Positions 47,011 through 56,345 of a stretch of DNA of 64,000 nucleotides are shown here, in pieces. Within the stretch, counting starts at the first letter, position 1; the number at the start of each line of letters is the position of its first letter. The stretch spans positions 124,001 through 188,000 of the forward strand of contig JAHHHU010000001.1 of assembly GCA_019359175.1 (NCBI GenBank), read 5' to 3'. The stretch is from Phormidium tanganyikae FI6-MK23 (lineage in GTDB: Bacteria > Cyanobacteriota > Cyanobacteriia > Leptolyngbyales > Leptolyngbyaceae). The position numbers and the translations under genes are program-made. The notes under the pieces are model-generated. The model made no database searches. It had not been told where the DNA came from and saw only the letters and a program-made list of their open reading frames with translations.

Positions 47011-48276
47011 TTACCCCTGGCTTCGGTTGGGGGTTTTTTGTTGCTGATCATTTTGCTGCAAGGCATCGATCGCGGCTTCGAGTGCGATCGCGATGTGCGT
47101 CCAGTGGGTTCCACCTTGGCAGAACACGACATACGGTTCGCGCAACGGGCCATCTGCTGAAAACTCCGAAGTGCTGCCATCGATGAACGTTCCACCCGCC
47201 ATCACCAATTCGCTTTCGTATCCCGGCATTCCCGACGGAACGGGATCAAGATAAGATCCGATCGGTGAATTTTGCTGAATCGATCGACAGAACGCGATGA
47301 TTTTTTCGGCTGAACCCAGTTTGATCGCTTGAATCACATCGCGTCTTGGAGCAAATGGAGCCGGATTAACCGGATAGCCCAATTTGTCAAACACATATGC
47401 CGTAAGGTGATTGCCTTTCATCGCTTCCCCGACCATTTGCGGTGCGAGAAATAAGCCCTGAAACAACAGGCGGTTTTGTTCAAATGTTGCCCCGCCTGAA
47501 CTGCCAATTCCGGGAGCCGTTAAGCGACACGCTGCCATTTCAACCAAATCCGATCGACCTGCCACATATCCGCCCGCCGTCACGATCGTACCGCCCAGAT
47601 TTTTGATCAAAGATCCGGCAATCAAATCCGCTCCCACTGCTGTCGGTTCTCGATCTTCGACAAATTCGCCGTAACAGTTATCGACAAAGCAAACTGTATT
47701 CGGATTTTGTTCTTTGACGACCGCAATAATTTTCTCGATTTCGACGATCGACAAACTCGGTCGCCACGAATACCCACACGATCTCTGAATCGAAACTAAT
47801 TTCGTGTCGGGTCGAATCGCAGTTCGGAGCACGTGCCAATCGATCAAACCCTCCGGAGTCAATTCCAACTGCCGATACGAAATGCCAAAATCTTTGAGCG
47901 ATCCTTGCTGTTCGCCCCGTAATCCGATTACTTCTTCTAAAGTGTCATACGGCGCACCCGCAATGCAGAGCATCTCATCGCCCGGACGCAGCACCCCGTA
48001 AAGCGCAGACGCGATCGCATGAGTCCCCGATACGAATTGCACTCGTACGATCGCGGCTTCAGCTTCTACAATTTGAGCAAAGACTCGATCGAAAACTTCC
48101 CGCCCCAAATCATCGTGCCCATAGCCGGAAACACTCGCAAAATGGTGAACTCCCACCCGATGATGGCGATAAGCAGCCAGCACCTTTTGTAAATTTTTCT
48201 TGACCTTCGCGTCAATACCCGAAAAAATCTCAGATAGCGCTTGTTCCGCTTCCTTTAGCAGAATTGAGCCTTTCAT
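47011..48276 (-). CDS. Methionine gamma-lyase family (aluminium resistance-like) PLP enzyme
   Basis: A 421-residue pyridoxal-phosphate enzyme of the family PF06838 (aluminium resistance/methionine gamma-lyase-like, cystathionine-gamma-lyase fold). Signatures: HHFASVSGYGHDDLGRE near the N-terminus, VSGTHAIASALYG, the SIQRSCGYSWRPS segment, FVDNCYGEF (cofactor Asp) and GSLIKNLGG with the PLP Lys. Reaction not certain: C-S lyase acting on a sulfur amino acid is the best guess. The last 9 codons coincide with the terminator of the convergent EamA gene, giving a non-conserved Gln/Asn-rich tail. Confidence 0.88.
   Translation of the reverse strand: MKGSILLKEAEQALSEIFSGIDAKVKKNLQKVLAAYRHHRVGVHHFASVSGYGHDDLGREVFDRVFAQIVEAEAAIVRVQFVSGTHAIASALYGVLRPGDEMLCIAGAPYDTLEEVIGLRGEQQGSLKDFGISYRQLELTPEGLIDWHVLRTAIRPDTKLVSIQRSCGYSWRPSLSIVEIEKIIAVVKEQNPNTVCFVDNCYGEFVEDREPTAVGADLIAGSLIKNLGGTIVTAGGYVAGRSDLVEMAACRLTAPGIGSSGGATFEQNRLLFQGLFLAPQMVGEAMKGNHLTAYVFDKLGYPVNPAPFAPRRDVIQAIKLGSAEKIIAFCRSIQQNSPIGSYLDPVPSGMPGYESELVMAGGTFIDGSTSEFSADGPLREPYVVFCQGGTHWTHIAIALEAAIDALQQNDQQQKTPNRSQG
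47013..47039 (+). terminator. Terminator of EamA transporter gene, inside the 3' end of the convergent gene
   Basis: ACCCC and GGGGT enclose a loop with GGCTTCGG, followed by six Ts on the plus strand (47034-47039). It starts 52 bases after the EamA stop and lies within the last codons of the leftward PLP enzyme gene. Confidence 0.75.
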
Positions 48277-48393
48277 CGTCCGCCTCGTTCATTAAAAGTT
48301 ACAGTAGAGATTGCGCCAACCTGATCAGCCTGTCAGTTAGAGCGGGTTCTATTGTCGCGCAATTTGGATAACGTATTCCGTTTAGAGACTCTC

Positions 48394-49212
48394 ATGACTA
48401 TTGCAACTTCCGAAAAACTGAAGATAGACTACCCCACGCTAGGGTTCATGGTGGCGATTCACATCGGCGCAGTGTGTGCATTTTTGCCAGGAAACTTTAG
48501 CTGGAGTGCTGTCGGATTAGCAATCTTTCTTCACTGGCTGACAGGTGGTTTGGGTATTACGCTCGGCTGGCATCGCCTCATGAGCCACCGCAGCTTCCAA
48601 GTTCCAAAATGGCTAGAATACACGCTGGTTTTCTTTGGCTCTTTGGCAATGCAAGGCGGGCCGATCTGGTGGATTGGTTTACATCGTCATCATCATCTTT
48701 ATTCTGACCAAGCCAACGATCATCATGATTCGACCAAAGGTTTCTGGTGGAGCCACATGGAATGGATGCTGCGTGATGTTCCCGCAGAAAACGAAGTTCC
48801 GAAATTCACTAAAGACATCGCAGACGATAAGTTTTATCAGTTCTTAGAAAACTATTTTGCGCTGTTGCAGATTGCGTTGGGCGTGGTGCTTTATGCGATC
48901 GGGGGTTGGTCATTCGTTACCTGGGGTATCTTCGTCCGCTTAGTGCTGGTTTATCACTGCACCTGGTTGGTAAACAGCGCTACGCACAAATTCGGCTACC
49001 GCACCTACGATTCGGGCGACAACTCCACGAATTGCTGGTGGGTAGCAGTCTTGGTTTACGGCGAAGGCTGGCACAACAATCACCATGCGTTCCAATACTC
49101 AGCCCGTCACGGCTTGAAATGGTGGGAGATTGATATGACCTGGATGACGATTCAACTGCTTCAAGTCCTGGGTCTTGCAACTAAGGTGAAAGTGGCAGGC
49201 GACAAAGGTTAG
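48394..49212 (+). CDS. desC: Acyl-lipid/acyl-CoA desaturase (delta-9, DesC type)
   Basis: A 272-residue membrane di-iron desaturase. The three histidine boxes are visible: HRLMSH (HxxxxH), HRHHH (HxxHH) and HNNHH (HxxHH), with about four hydrophobic helices between. This pattern is the cyanobacterial delta-9 desaturase DesC, which places the first double bond in stearoyl lipids. ATG 48394 is chosen; the frame is open from 48352. It is followed by a strong terminator at 49225, so it is monocistronic. It diverges from the PLP enzyme gene. Confidence 0.93.
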   Translation: MTIATSEKLKIDYPTLGFMVAIHIGAVCAFLPGNFSWSAVGLAIFLHWLTGGLGITLGWHRLMSHRSFQVPKWLEYTLVFFGSLAMQGGPIWWIGLHRHHHLYSDQANDHHDSTKGFWWSHMEWMLRDVPAENEVPKFTKDIADDKFYQFLENYFALLQIALGVVLYAIGGWSFVTWGIFVRLVLVYHCTWLVNSATHKFGYRTYDSGDNSTNCWWVAVLVYGEGWHNNHHAFQYSARHGLKWWEIDMTWMTIQLLQVLGLATKVKVAGDKG

Positions 49213-49224
49213 ATTTCCATTGAT

Positions 49225-49275
49225 TCAGAAAAACCCGGACGATCGCACAAATTCAGATCGTCCGGGTTTTTCTGA
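49225..49275. terminator. Strong hairpin terminator after desC
   Basis: A 20-bp stem (TCAGAAAAACCCGGACGATC paired with GATCGTCCGGGTTTTTCTGA) with an 11-base loop, 13 bases after the desC stop. On the plus strand the descending arm ends in T runs. Confidence 0.9.
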
Positions 49276-49361
49276 AAAAAGGCTCTATCTTGTCGTCCGG
49301 AATGTTGGGAATTCAACCCGAAGGGGTTAGCATGATGAGACTGTTTTCAGGAGCTTAGAGC

Positions 49362-50912
49362 ATGAAGTTACGGATGGGCGCAACCCTTCAGAGTGGGAAA
49401 TACCAACTGAATCAAGTTCTAGGACGTGAAAGTCTAGGAGCGACCTATCTTGCGACTCAAACGCTGCTTCAGCAACCCGTCGTGATTAAAACGATCGACC
49501 CAAGCCTGCAAATCACCCAAAGCTTTCCACAACTCAAAACCCGCTTTACCGAAGAAACTCGACTCCTTGCCCGCTGTCAGCATCCGAGCGTGGTTCGAGT
49601 CCTCGACTTTTTTCAAGAAGACGGGTTGCCCTTTCTGGTCATGGAATACATTCCGGGACAGACTTTGTACGATCGCATTTCTACCCAAAATGCGCCCAGT
49701 CTGACCGAAGCCGAAGCCATTCACTATATGCGGCAAATCGCGTCGGCTCTTAGCGTCGCACATCGCAATGGATTGATTCATCGCAACATCCGACCCGAAA
49801 CGATCGTGCGTCGTCAAGGAACGAATCTAGGCACTCTCGTAGGGTTCGGATTTGCTCACGATGTCGCGGTCACAAACCCGATCGAGAAAAATCCGTTTGT
49901 TCCGTCCGATCCCAACTGGAGCCGAGACAGTCGATTCGCGATCGACCTCTATTCCCTCGCTGCAACCCTCTATTTCCTATTAACCGGACAACCGCCGAAC
50001 GACTCACTTTCACTTGAGCAATATCCTTGGAGTCCAGCGACCAAACAAGCCATTTTTCGAGGGCTTACCCGCGATTCACAGTGGCAGCTTCAAACTGTTG
50101 ATGACTGGCTGCGACTCTTACCAAATACGACTTTGCCGCTGATGGCAGTAAACAATATTGTTCAGAGCGTTCCTCCTGCCTCAAATCCTGCTCCGAGCCA
50201 AAACGGCCGGATACGATCGCCTGAGCCAGAACTGCTGACCCCGTTTCCGGTGCAACGTGCGACCACTCCTCCCGCCAAAGCTCCCACAATTCAACCTGCT
50301 CCCATTCCTGCCGCAAAACTTCCCACCGCTCCAGTACAAACGGCTCCCTCACCCGTGGTCATCTCTTCGCCCCGTCCGCGATTGCCCAAATCTTTGACGT
50401 TGACGATCGCAACGGCTGGCGCGATCGGTCTCGGATTCGGACTAGCATTGCGAATCAGTGCCGCCAGAACGCCTGAAACGACCCTACTGCAACCGATTCA
50501 GTCCTTCTCAGAAAAAGAATGGAAGGGAACAATCAACCCTAGTGACAATAATTTATCGGATATTCCCCTCGAATCAGGCAGCGCTAAATCTGACAAAGTG
50601 CCCCAAAAATTCATTGATCCAGAAGTCGATCGACCCAAATACGTCGCCCCAAAAGTAGAACCCTCACCCGAATATATCCGCCCCCGTCGGCAATTGAGCG
50701 AACCGATCAAACCTGTGCAGCCAACTCCCGCAGTAGAACCGACGCAAACTGCACCAGAACCAGACACAGAGAGCGTTATCACTCCCGCAGTAGAACCTAT
50801 TGTTCCGCCTGTAACCGCTCCTACGCCTGTTCCCATTCCGGTCAATCCTGCCCCCGTAAAACCGAGTACTCGCGAAGTCGCACCCACACCGCCGCTGCCC
50901 TCAACACCATAG
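49362..50912 (+). CDS. Membrane-anchored Ser/Thr pseudokinase
   Basis: A 516-residue protein. Residues 17-260 have the protein kinase fold of Hanks type: glycine loop LGRESLGATY, VIK with K43, the E/RLLARCQHPSVV alpha-C region, MEYIPGQTL hinge. The catalytic loop is H140-R-N142 (HRN instead of HRD), and the metal-binding DFG is G161-F-G163. Both catalytic aspartates are therefore lost, so phosphotransfer is unlikely. A transmembrane segment lies at about residues 345-365 (LTLTIATAGAIGLGFGLAL), and the outer part is Pro-rich and probably disordered (P/E/V/T repeats). ATG 49362 has AGGAG 9 bases upstream. It is the first of a rightward gene group with an ABC1 kinase and a PP2C phosphatase. Confidence 0.8.
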   Translation: MKLRMGATLQSGKYQLNQVLGRESLGATYLATQTLLQQPVVIKTIDPSLQITQSFPQLKTRFTEETRLLARCQHPSVVRVLDFFQEDGLPFLVMEYIPGQTLYDRISTQNAPSLTEAEAIHYMRQIASALSVAHRNGLIHRNIRPETIVRRQGTNLGTLVGFGFAHDVAVTNPIEKNPFVPSDPNWSRDSRFAIDLYSLAATLYFLLTGQPPNDSLSLEQYPWSPATKQAIFRGLTRDSQWQLQTVDDWLRLLPNTTLPLMAVNNIVQSVPPASNPAPSQNGRIRSPEPELLTPFPVQRATTPPAKAPTIQPAPIPAAKLPTAPVQTAPSPVVISSPRPRLPKSLTLTIATAGAIGLGFGLALRISAARTPETTLLQPIQSFSEKEWKGTINPSDNNLSDIPLESGSAKSDKVPQKFIDPEVDRPKYVAPKVEPSPEYIRPRRQLSEPIKPVQPTPAVEPTQTAPEPDTESVITPAVEPIVPPVTAPTPVPIPVNPAPVKPSTREVAPTPPLPSTP

Positions 50913-50994
50913 AAATCGAGCAGATTCCTTCGCACTTGACTTGCCCTCTCAACGGCTCACGCTATAATTCAGGCAGCGCGATAGGAAATTTTTT

Positions 50995-51330
50995 ATGAGT
51001 ACTCCATTAGTTCATGCTTTTTTTGTGGGTCGAGCGATCGCTGAGATTGCTTACGAACGGCTCGAAGTAGGGGTTACCGATGCCCTGAGCGAGTTGGGAA
51101 AATTTGATGCGGAACAGCGGGAAAACCTGCGGCAGTTTGTCGATGAAGTAATCGAACGGGCACAGCGCGAAGAAACGATCGTGACCCAAACCCGACCGAC
51201 CACTACCACAGTCGTCCCGTTAGACCTACAGACAGGCGGCGACTTGCAAGCGACGATCGATGATTTGCGGGCAGAAATTGCCGAATTACGGTCTGAACTT
51301 CAGCGCTATCGCCTGCGATCGCAGCCTTAA
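50995..51330 (+). CDS. Conserved cyanobacterial protein, DUF6825-like
   Basis: A 111-residue helical protein: [21 protein letters not shown], then [21 protein letters not shown] and a C-terminal coiled-coil like segment (about residues 82-107) after a Thr-rich linker. I place it in the family DUF6825 from memory, a protein conserved in cyanobacteria and related to plastid proteins; function unknown. AGGAAATTTTTT precedes the ATG. It lies between the pseudokinase and the ABC1 kinase genes. Confidence 0.6.
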   Translation: MSTPLVHAFFVGRAIAEIAYERLEVGVTDALSELGKFDAEQRENLRQFVDEVIERAQREETIVTQTRPTTTTVVPLDLQTGGDLQATIDDLRAEIAELRSELQRYRLRSQP

Positions 51331-51400
51331 AGTTTAATCGGAGCTTCAATCTTGTTATAGAGAGTTGGTCTTTAAAATTCAGTGTTAGTTGAGAAATCGC

Positions 51401-53272
51401 GTGTCTGTTTCTTCCAATGACTCCAGCCCTTCGGCACCCTCCCCGGAGCCAACTGCGTCCGAGCGCTCCCATTCTTTGAACGATCACGAACTGCCTCACG
51501 TCGAGCAGGTGTCCCCCTTGAAGCCAACCGATCCCCACGAATCTGAGTTAGATGGAGCAGCTCGAACCGCGCTGCGTCGCCGCAAAGCCCCAGAAACTTT
51601 GCATTCCGATAAAGCGTACCGCTGGAACCGCGAAAAATATTCGCGGCAGCGGCGATTTGTCGATATCTGGTCATTCGTGCTAAAGCTGATGGGCGCACGC
51701 TGGCTTTACACAAAGTCTTGGAGCTACAAAGGCGGGATCACCGATGCCAAAAAAGCGGCGCGACGGCGATCCCTCGCGATCTGGATTCGTGAAACGCTTC
51801 TAGATTTGGGCCCAACCTTTATCAAAATTGGTCAGCTCTTCTCAACGCGAGCAGATTTGTTTGCCAGCGAGTTTGTCGAGGAACTGTCGAAGCTGCAAGA
51901 TCGCGTGCCTGCGTTCAGTTATGAACAAGTTGCCGCAATCATTGAGCAGGACTTAGGCAAATCGATCGAGGAACTGTACCGCAGTTTTGACCCGATTCCA
52001 CTCGCTGCTGCAAGTCTCGGACAAGTCCATCGCGCTCAACTACATTCCGGTGAAGAAGTCGTTGTAAAAGTCCAACGTCCAGCACTCCGCCAGTTGTTTG
52101 AGATTGACCTACAGATTCTCAAAGGCATCACTCGTTATTTTCAGAATCATCGAGAGTGGGGCAAAGGGCGCGACTGGATCGGCATCTATGAGGAATGCTG
52201 CAAAATTCTGTGGGAAGAAATCGACTACCTGAACGAAGGACGGAACGCAGATGCTTTTCGGCGCAATTTCCGGGGGTACGATTGGGTTCACGTCCCTAGA
52301 GTGTATTGGCGCTATGCTTCCCCGCGCGTTTTGACGCTGGAATATATGCCGGGAATCAAGATCAGCCATTATGAAGCGCTTGAAGCGGCAGGACTCGATC
52401 GTAAACTTCTCGCTCAACTTGGTGCTGAAGCTTACCTGCATCAGCTTTTAGACGATGGATTTTTCCACGCCGATCCCCATCCTGGAAATATTGCAGTCAG
52501 TCCAGAAGGCGGGCTGATTTTTTACGATTTTGGCATGATGGGGCAGATTAAGCCGATCACGCGCGAACGATTGCTCGATACGTTCTTCGGAATCGCTCAG
52601 AAAGATGGCGATCGCGTCGTAAAATCGCTTGTCGATCTCGGTGCGCTTGCTCCAACCGATGACATGGGGCCGGTTCGTCGATCGGTTCAGTTCATGCTGG
52701 ATAACTTCATGGATAAACCGTTCGAGGATCAATCCGTGAGTACCATTAGCGACGATTTGTACGAAGTCGCCTATGGTCAGCCGTTTCGATTTCCCGCGAC
52801 ATTTACCTTTGTTATGCGGGCGTTTTCGACTTTGGAAGGGGTCGGCAAAGGTTTAGACCCAGAATTTAACTTTATGGAGGTTGCAAAACCGTTTGCAATG
52901 CAGCTTATGACGAATGGAAATTCTCCCGATGGTGGACTGTTAAACGAATTGAGCCGTCAAGCAGCGCAGGTGGGCAGCACTGCGTTTGGGCTACCGCGCC
53001 GAATCGAAGATACGCTCGATAAATTAGAGCGGGGCGATTTGCGAGTCAGAGTCCGATCGACGGAAACCGATCGCATTTTGCGGCGGATTGGCGGAGTCAA
53101 TATGGGCACGAACTACACGCTATTAACCAGCGCGTTCACCGTTTCCTCAACAATTCTGCTCGTAAATCAGCTTTATTGGGTTGCCGGAATCGTGGCGATC
53201 GCGGCTGTAGTGAGCGGCATTGCCCTGATTCGATTGATGATGAAGCTCGATCGATACGATCGAATGCCCTAA
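51401..53272 (+). CDS. ABC1/UbiB-family atypical kinase
   Basis: A 623-residue atypical protein-kinase-like protein. Family motifs: KIGQLFSTRADLF (KxGQ), AAASLGQVHRAQL, VVVKVQRPALRQLF, LTLEYMPGIK, FHADPHPGNIAVS and IFYDFGMMG (DFG). Two hydrophobic helices close the C-terminus (about 555-610). ABC1/UbiB proteins have ATPase or kinase-like activity linked to quinone synthesis or plastoglobule-type functions; the lipid partner here is unknown. The N-terminal 60 residues are polar and Ser/Pro-rich. GTG 51401 is likely; a TTG at 51389 is also possible. It is followed by the PP2C gene after 96 bases. Confidence 0.9.
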   Translation: MSVSSNDSSPSAPSPEPTASERSHSLNDHELPHVEQVSPLKPTDPHESELDGAARTALRRRKAPETLHSDKAYRWNREKYSRQRRFVDIWSFVLKLMGARWLYTKSWSYKGGITDAKKAARRRSLAIWIRETLLDLGPTFIKIGQLFSTRADLFASEFVEELSKLQDRVPAFSYEQVAAIIEQDLGKSIEELYRSFDPIPLAAASLGQVHRAQLHSGEEVVVKVQRPALRQLFEIDLQILKGITRYFQNHREWGKGRDWIGIYEECCKILWEEIDYLNEGRNADAFRRNFRGYDWVHVPRVYWRYASPRVLTLEYMPGIKISHYEALEAAGLDRKLLAQLGAEAYLHQLLDDGFFHADPHPGNIAVSPEGGLIFYDFGMMGQIKPITRERLLDTFFGIAQKDGDRVVKSLVDLGALAPTDDMGPVRRSVQFMLDNFMDKPFEDQSVSTISDDLYEVAYGQPFRFPATFTFVMRAFSTLEGVGKGLDPEFNFMEVAKPFAMQLMTNGNSPDGGLLNELSRQAAQVGSTAFGLPRRIEDTLDKLERGDLRVRVRSTETDRILRRIGGVNMGTNYTLLTSAFTVSSTILLVNQLYWVAGIVAIAAVVSGIALIRLMMKLDRYDRMP

Positions 53273-53368
53273 ACAAATTGTGGTGTGATTTGGGGCGGAA
53301 GGTGAATAATTGAATTCAGAGCAGATTAAGTTCAGCTTCGACGCTTTCTACCCTCGCGCTTTACACTC

Positions 53369-54094
53369 ATGAAACGCTTCTTTACCGCCGGGATGACTGA
53401 CACGGGATTGATCCGCTCTGTCAACCAAGATGCTTATTCTGTTGATGCAGAAGAGCGATTTTTTATTGTCGCAGACGGGATGGGCGGACACGCAGGCGGA
53501 CAGGAAGCAAGTCGAATTGCGATCGAGACGATGCAAGCTTTTCTTACGCAGCAGTGGGATACCGACCTCGATTCTGAAACACTGTTGCGGCAAGCGGTAT
53601 TAGAAGCCAATCAAGCGATTCTCAAAGATCAGCGTTTGCATCCAGAGCGAGCAGACATGGGAACGACAGCGGTGGCGATCATTTTCCGCGACGAACAGCC
53701 CTCATACGCTCACGTTGGGGATTCGCGACTTTATCGATTGCGGGGCGCTAAGTTAGAGCAGTTCACGGAAGATCATACTTGGGTAGCGCGGGCGATGCGG
53801 TTGGGCGAAATTACGTCGGATCAAGCACGAGTCCACCCAATGCGGCACGTTTTGGCACAGTGTTTAGGACGACTGGATCTAGACGTAGTTGAAGTTCGAT
53901 CGCTCTCGGTGCAATCGGGCGATCGCTTACTTTTGTGTAGCGATGGACTCACAGAAGAATTGACCGATCAGCTTATCGCGAATCATCTGAAATCGATTCG
54001 GGCTTGCGAAAAGGCAGCAACCGCGCTGATTAATGCCGCCAAAGATCGAGGCGGGCGAGACAATATTACGGTTGTGATTGTTGCAGTCCCATAG
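53369..54094 (+). CDS. PP2C-type Ser/Thr protein phosphatase
   Basis: A 241-residue stand-alone PP2C phosphatase. Conserved motifs: SVNQDAY (motif 1), FFIVADGMGGHAGG (motif 2, metal-binding Asp), MGTTAVA, YAHVGDSRLYRLR, LLLCSDGLTEEL and GGRDNITVVIV. It is expected to dephosphorylate Ser/Thr residues on targets of Hanks kinases in the cytoplasm. It follows two kinase-like genes (one pseudokinase, one ABC1), so a functional link is plausible but untested. Confidence 0.94.
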   Translation: MKRFFTAGMTDTGLIRSVNQDAYSVDAEERFFIVADGMGGHAGGQEASRIAIETMQAFLTQQWDTDLDSETLLRQAVLEANQAILKDQRLHPERADMGTTAVAIIFRDEQPSYAHVGDSRLYRLRGAKLEQFTEDHTWVARAMRLGEITSDQARVHPMRHVLAQCLGRLDLDVVEVRSLSVQSGDRLLLCSDGLTEELTDQLIANHLKSIRACEKAATALINAAKDRGGRDNITVVIVAVP

Positions 54095-54273
54095 TTCGGT
54101 TTCTACTGAAGTCTCCATCTACCTTTAGATAGAGTTTGCGATCTGTGTACGGAATCGTACAGACAAGAACTCACACTGCCCGATAGGTTATATCGAAGCA
54201 GCAAGAGTGCTTATTTCGCTTGGACTACGGCTCTTTCTCCTCCTGAGTTCACCTGATTGCGTCGGAATCTTAC

Positions 54274-54651
54274 ATGAATACTCTGTCCCTACAAGACTTA
54301 CGGATCTTGGTAGTCGATGACGATCGAGATTCGCGAGAAATGATGATCGTCGCACTTGAATCAGAAGGAGCAGAGGTCGTTGCGGCCGAGTCTGTGGAGT
54401 CTGCGTTTACAGCACTGTCAAATTGGCAGCCCGATCTGTTAATTAGCGATATCCGAATGCCCGATGCTGATGGCTACAGCTTTCTTCAATTATTACGATC
54501 GCAATCCTTAATGATGCCTGCGATCGCCGTTACCGCATTTGCACACGAAGAAGATCGCCAAGAAGCGCTGGCAGCAGGGTATCAGTGTCATTTGTCAAAA
54601 CCGATCGATTTAGAACTGCTCTATCGCACGATCGCAGATTTGATCCGCTAA
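54274..54651 (+). CDS. Single-domain response regulator
   Basis: A 125-residue receiver domain without output. The acidic pocket is in VVDDDRDS, the phospho-Asp is D59 (LLISDIRMPDADGYSF), then AVTAFA (Thr) and HLSKPID (Lys). It should act as a phosphoacceptor or protein-interaction switch in a phosphorelay. No kinase is adjacent. Its last codons lie close to the substrate-binding protein gene downstream (56 bases gap). Confidence 0.9.
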   Translation: MNTLSLQDLRILVVDDDRDSREMMIVALESEGAEVVAAESVESAFTALSNWQPDLLISDIRMPDADGYSFLQLLRSQSLMMPAIAVTAFAHEEDRQEALAAGYQCHLSKPIDLELLYRTIADLIR

Positions 54652-54707
54652 AGGATCGCTGCAAGCTTGATAGAATTTGCGAACATACTGCGATCGTGAG
54701 AAATGCA

Positions 54708-56330
54708 ATGGTAAAGTTTCGAGGTTGGCGATTCGGGTCGATCGCGTTGTTGTGCGCTCTAGCGGTTGTCCTCACCAATTGCAGCCCGCACAATTCGACG
54801 AATTCTACTTCAGGTGTGCTGATTTATGCAGCAAGCGGACAACCCACAAACTTAGAACCTGGCAACGTGACGGATGGCAATTCGCTGATTGTTCACAACC
54901 AAATCTACAATCGACTGATTCAGTTCAAGCCTGGAACGACTGATCTAGAGCCGAGTTTAGCAACTTCTTGGAGCGCTTCAAAAGATGGCAAAACTTGGAC
55001 ATTCAAACTCCGCAACGGCGTAAAGTTCCACGATGGAACAGACTTTAATGCGAATGCGGTGAAATTTAATGTCGATCGCTGGTGGGACAAAAATAATCCG
55101 AACGGCTTTCGCAATGCAGGCAAGAGCTACGAGATTTGGGGACAGATTTTCGGCGGGTACAAAGGCGGACCCAATTCGTTAATTCAATCTGTTCGAGTGG
55201 TTGATAATTCCACCATTCAGTTTGGGTTGAAACAGCCTTTCGCCGCGTTTCCAACTGCGATCGCTTCTGCATATTTTGGGATGGCAAGCCCGACCGCGAT
55301 TCAGAAAGCGGGTGCGAACTATGGCACTCCGGCAGGTGGAGCGGTTGGTACAGGTGCATTTGTGTTTAAGGGATGGCAAAGCGGCGATAGGATTACGCTC
55401 GAAAAAAATCCGAACTATTGGAAACCAGAGCTACCGAAATCAAATCAGCTTGTAATGCGGTTTGTCACAGATTCCGGTGCGAGACTGGCTCAAGTCAGAG
55501 CCGGACAAGTGGATTTCACAGTAGAACTCGCTCCAGATCAAAAGGCAGAAATCGAACAAGATCAGAGTTTAACCGTTGCGAATCGTCCTTCGTTTAACGT
55601 AGGTTACTTGGGATTAAATCCAAGCTCTAAGCCGCTATCGGATGTGAGAGTGCGACAAGCGATCGCTCACGCCATCAACAAACCTACGATCGTGCAAGCC
55701 TTCTGGAAAGGTTCGGCACAAACGACTCCGCATTTTCTACCGCCCTCACTCGACTGGGCAACTTCAGCCAAACTGCAAGACTACGACTACAACCCGCAGA
55801 AAGCAAAGGATTTACTCAAGCAAGCAGGCTTTGCGAATGGGTTTGAGATTGACTTGTGGTATATGCCTGTGGCGCGTCCTTACTTTCCCACTCCGAAGCC
55901 GATCGCGGAAGCATTCGCGGCTGATTTACAAGCCGTTGGAATTCGCGCCAATCTGAAAACAAAAGACTGGGCGGCGTATCTTGCCGATCGCAATAAAGCC
56001 CCAGGTTATCCCATGTTTATGCTCGGTTGGACGGGCGATTATGGCGATCCGGATACCTTTTACTATCCGCATTTTGGCCCAGGTAGCACGACGGATTTAG
56101 GCGGATGGAAAAACGATCGGGTGATTCAACTACTCAATCAAGCCAGAGCAACAAGCGATCGAGCAGTTCGATCGAAACTTTACGCCGAAGTGGATCAAAT
56201 CATCCAGCGGGAAGCGGTGAGATTGTCGATCGTGCATTCTGATCCATTGCTCGTGCAGCGCAAAACCATTACTGGATGGACACCTAGCCCACTTGGAACC
56301 GAGCCATTTGAAGCGATCGCAAAACAGTAG
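54708..56330 (+). CDS. Peptide/nickel-type ABC transporter substrate-binding lipoprotein
   Basis: A 540-residue family 5 (SBP_bac_5) binding protein. A lipoprotein signal is present (VVLTNC, Cys about residue 24, unusual Asn before the Cys). Later landmarks are GNSLIVHNQIYNRLIQF, KDGKTWTFKLRNGVKFHDG, GTGAFVFKGWQSGD and VRQAIAHAINKPTIV. It should bind an oligopeptide or related solute outside the plasma membrane. No permease or ATPase gene follows, so it works with components encoded elsewhere. ATG 54708 is chosen because the frame upstream to 54585 overlaps the response-regulator gene. Confidence 0.9.
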   Translation: MVKFRGWRFGSIALLCALAVVLTNCSPHNSTNSTSGVLIYAASGQPTNLEPGNVTDGNSLIVHNQIYNRLIQFKPGTTDLEPSLATSWSASKDGKTWTFKLRNGVKFHDGTDFNANAVKFNVDRWWDKNNPNGFRNAGKSYEIWGQIFGGYKGGPNSLIQSVRVVDNSTIQFGLKQPFAAFPTAIASAYFGMASPTAIQKAGANYGTPAGGAVGTGAFVFKGWQSGDRITLEKNPNYWKPELPKSNQLVMRFVTDSGARLAQVRAGQVDFTVELAPDQKAEIEQDQSLTVANRPSFNVGYLGLNPSSKPLSDVRVRQAIAHAINKPTIVQAFWKGSAQTTPHFLPPSLDWATSAKLQDYDYNPQKAKDLLKQAGFANGFEIDLWYMPVARPYFPTPKPIAEAFAADLQAVGIRANLKTKDWAAYLADRNKAPGYPMFMLGWTGDYGDPDTFYYPHFGPGSTTDLGGWKNDRVIQLLNQARATSDRAVRSKLYAEVDQIIQREAVRLSIVHSDPLLVQRKTITGWTPSPLGTEPFEAIAKQ

Positions 56331-56345
56331 TTTTTTTTGAAGCAA

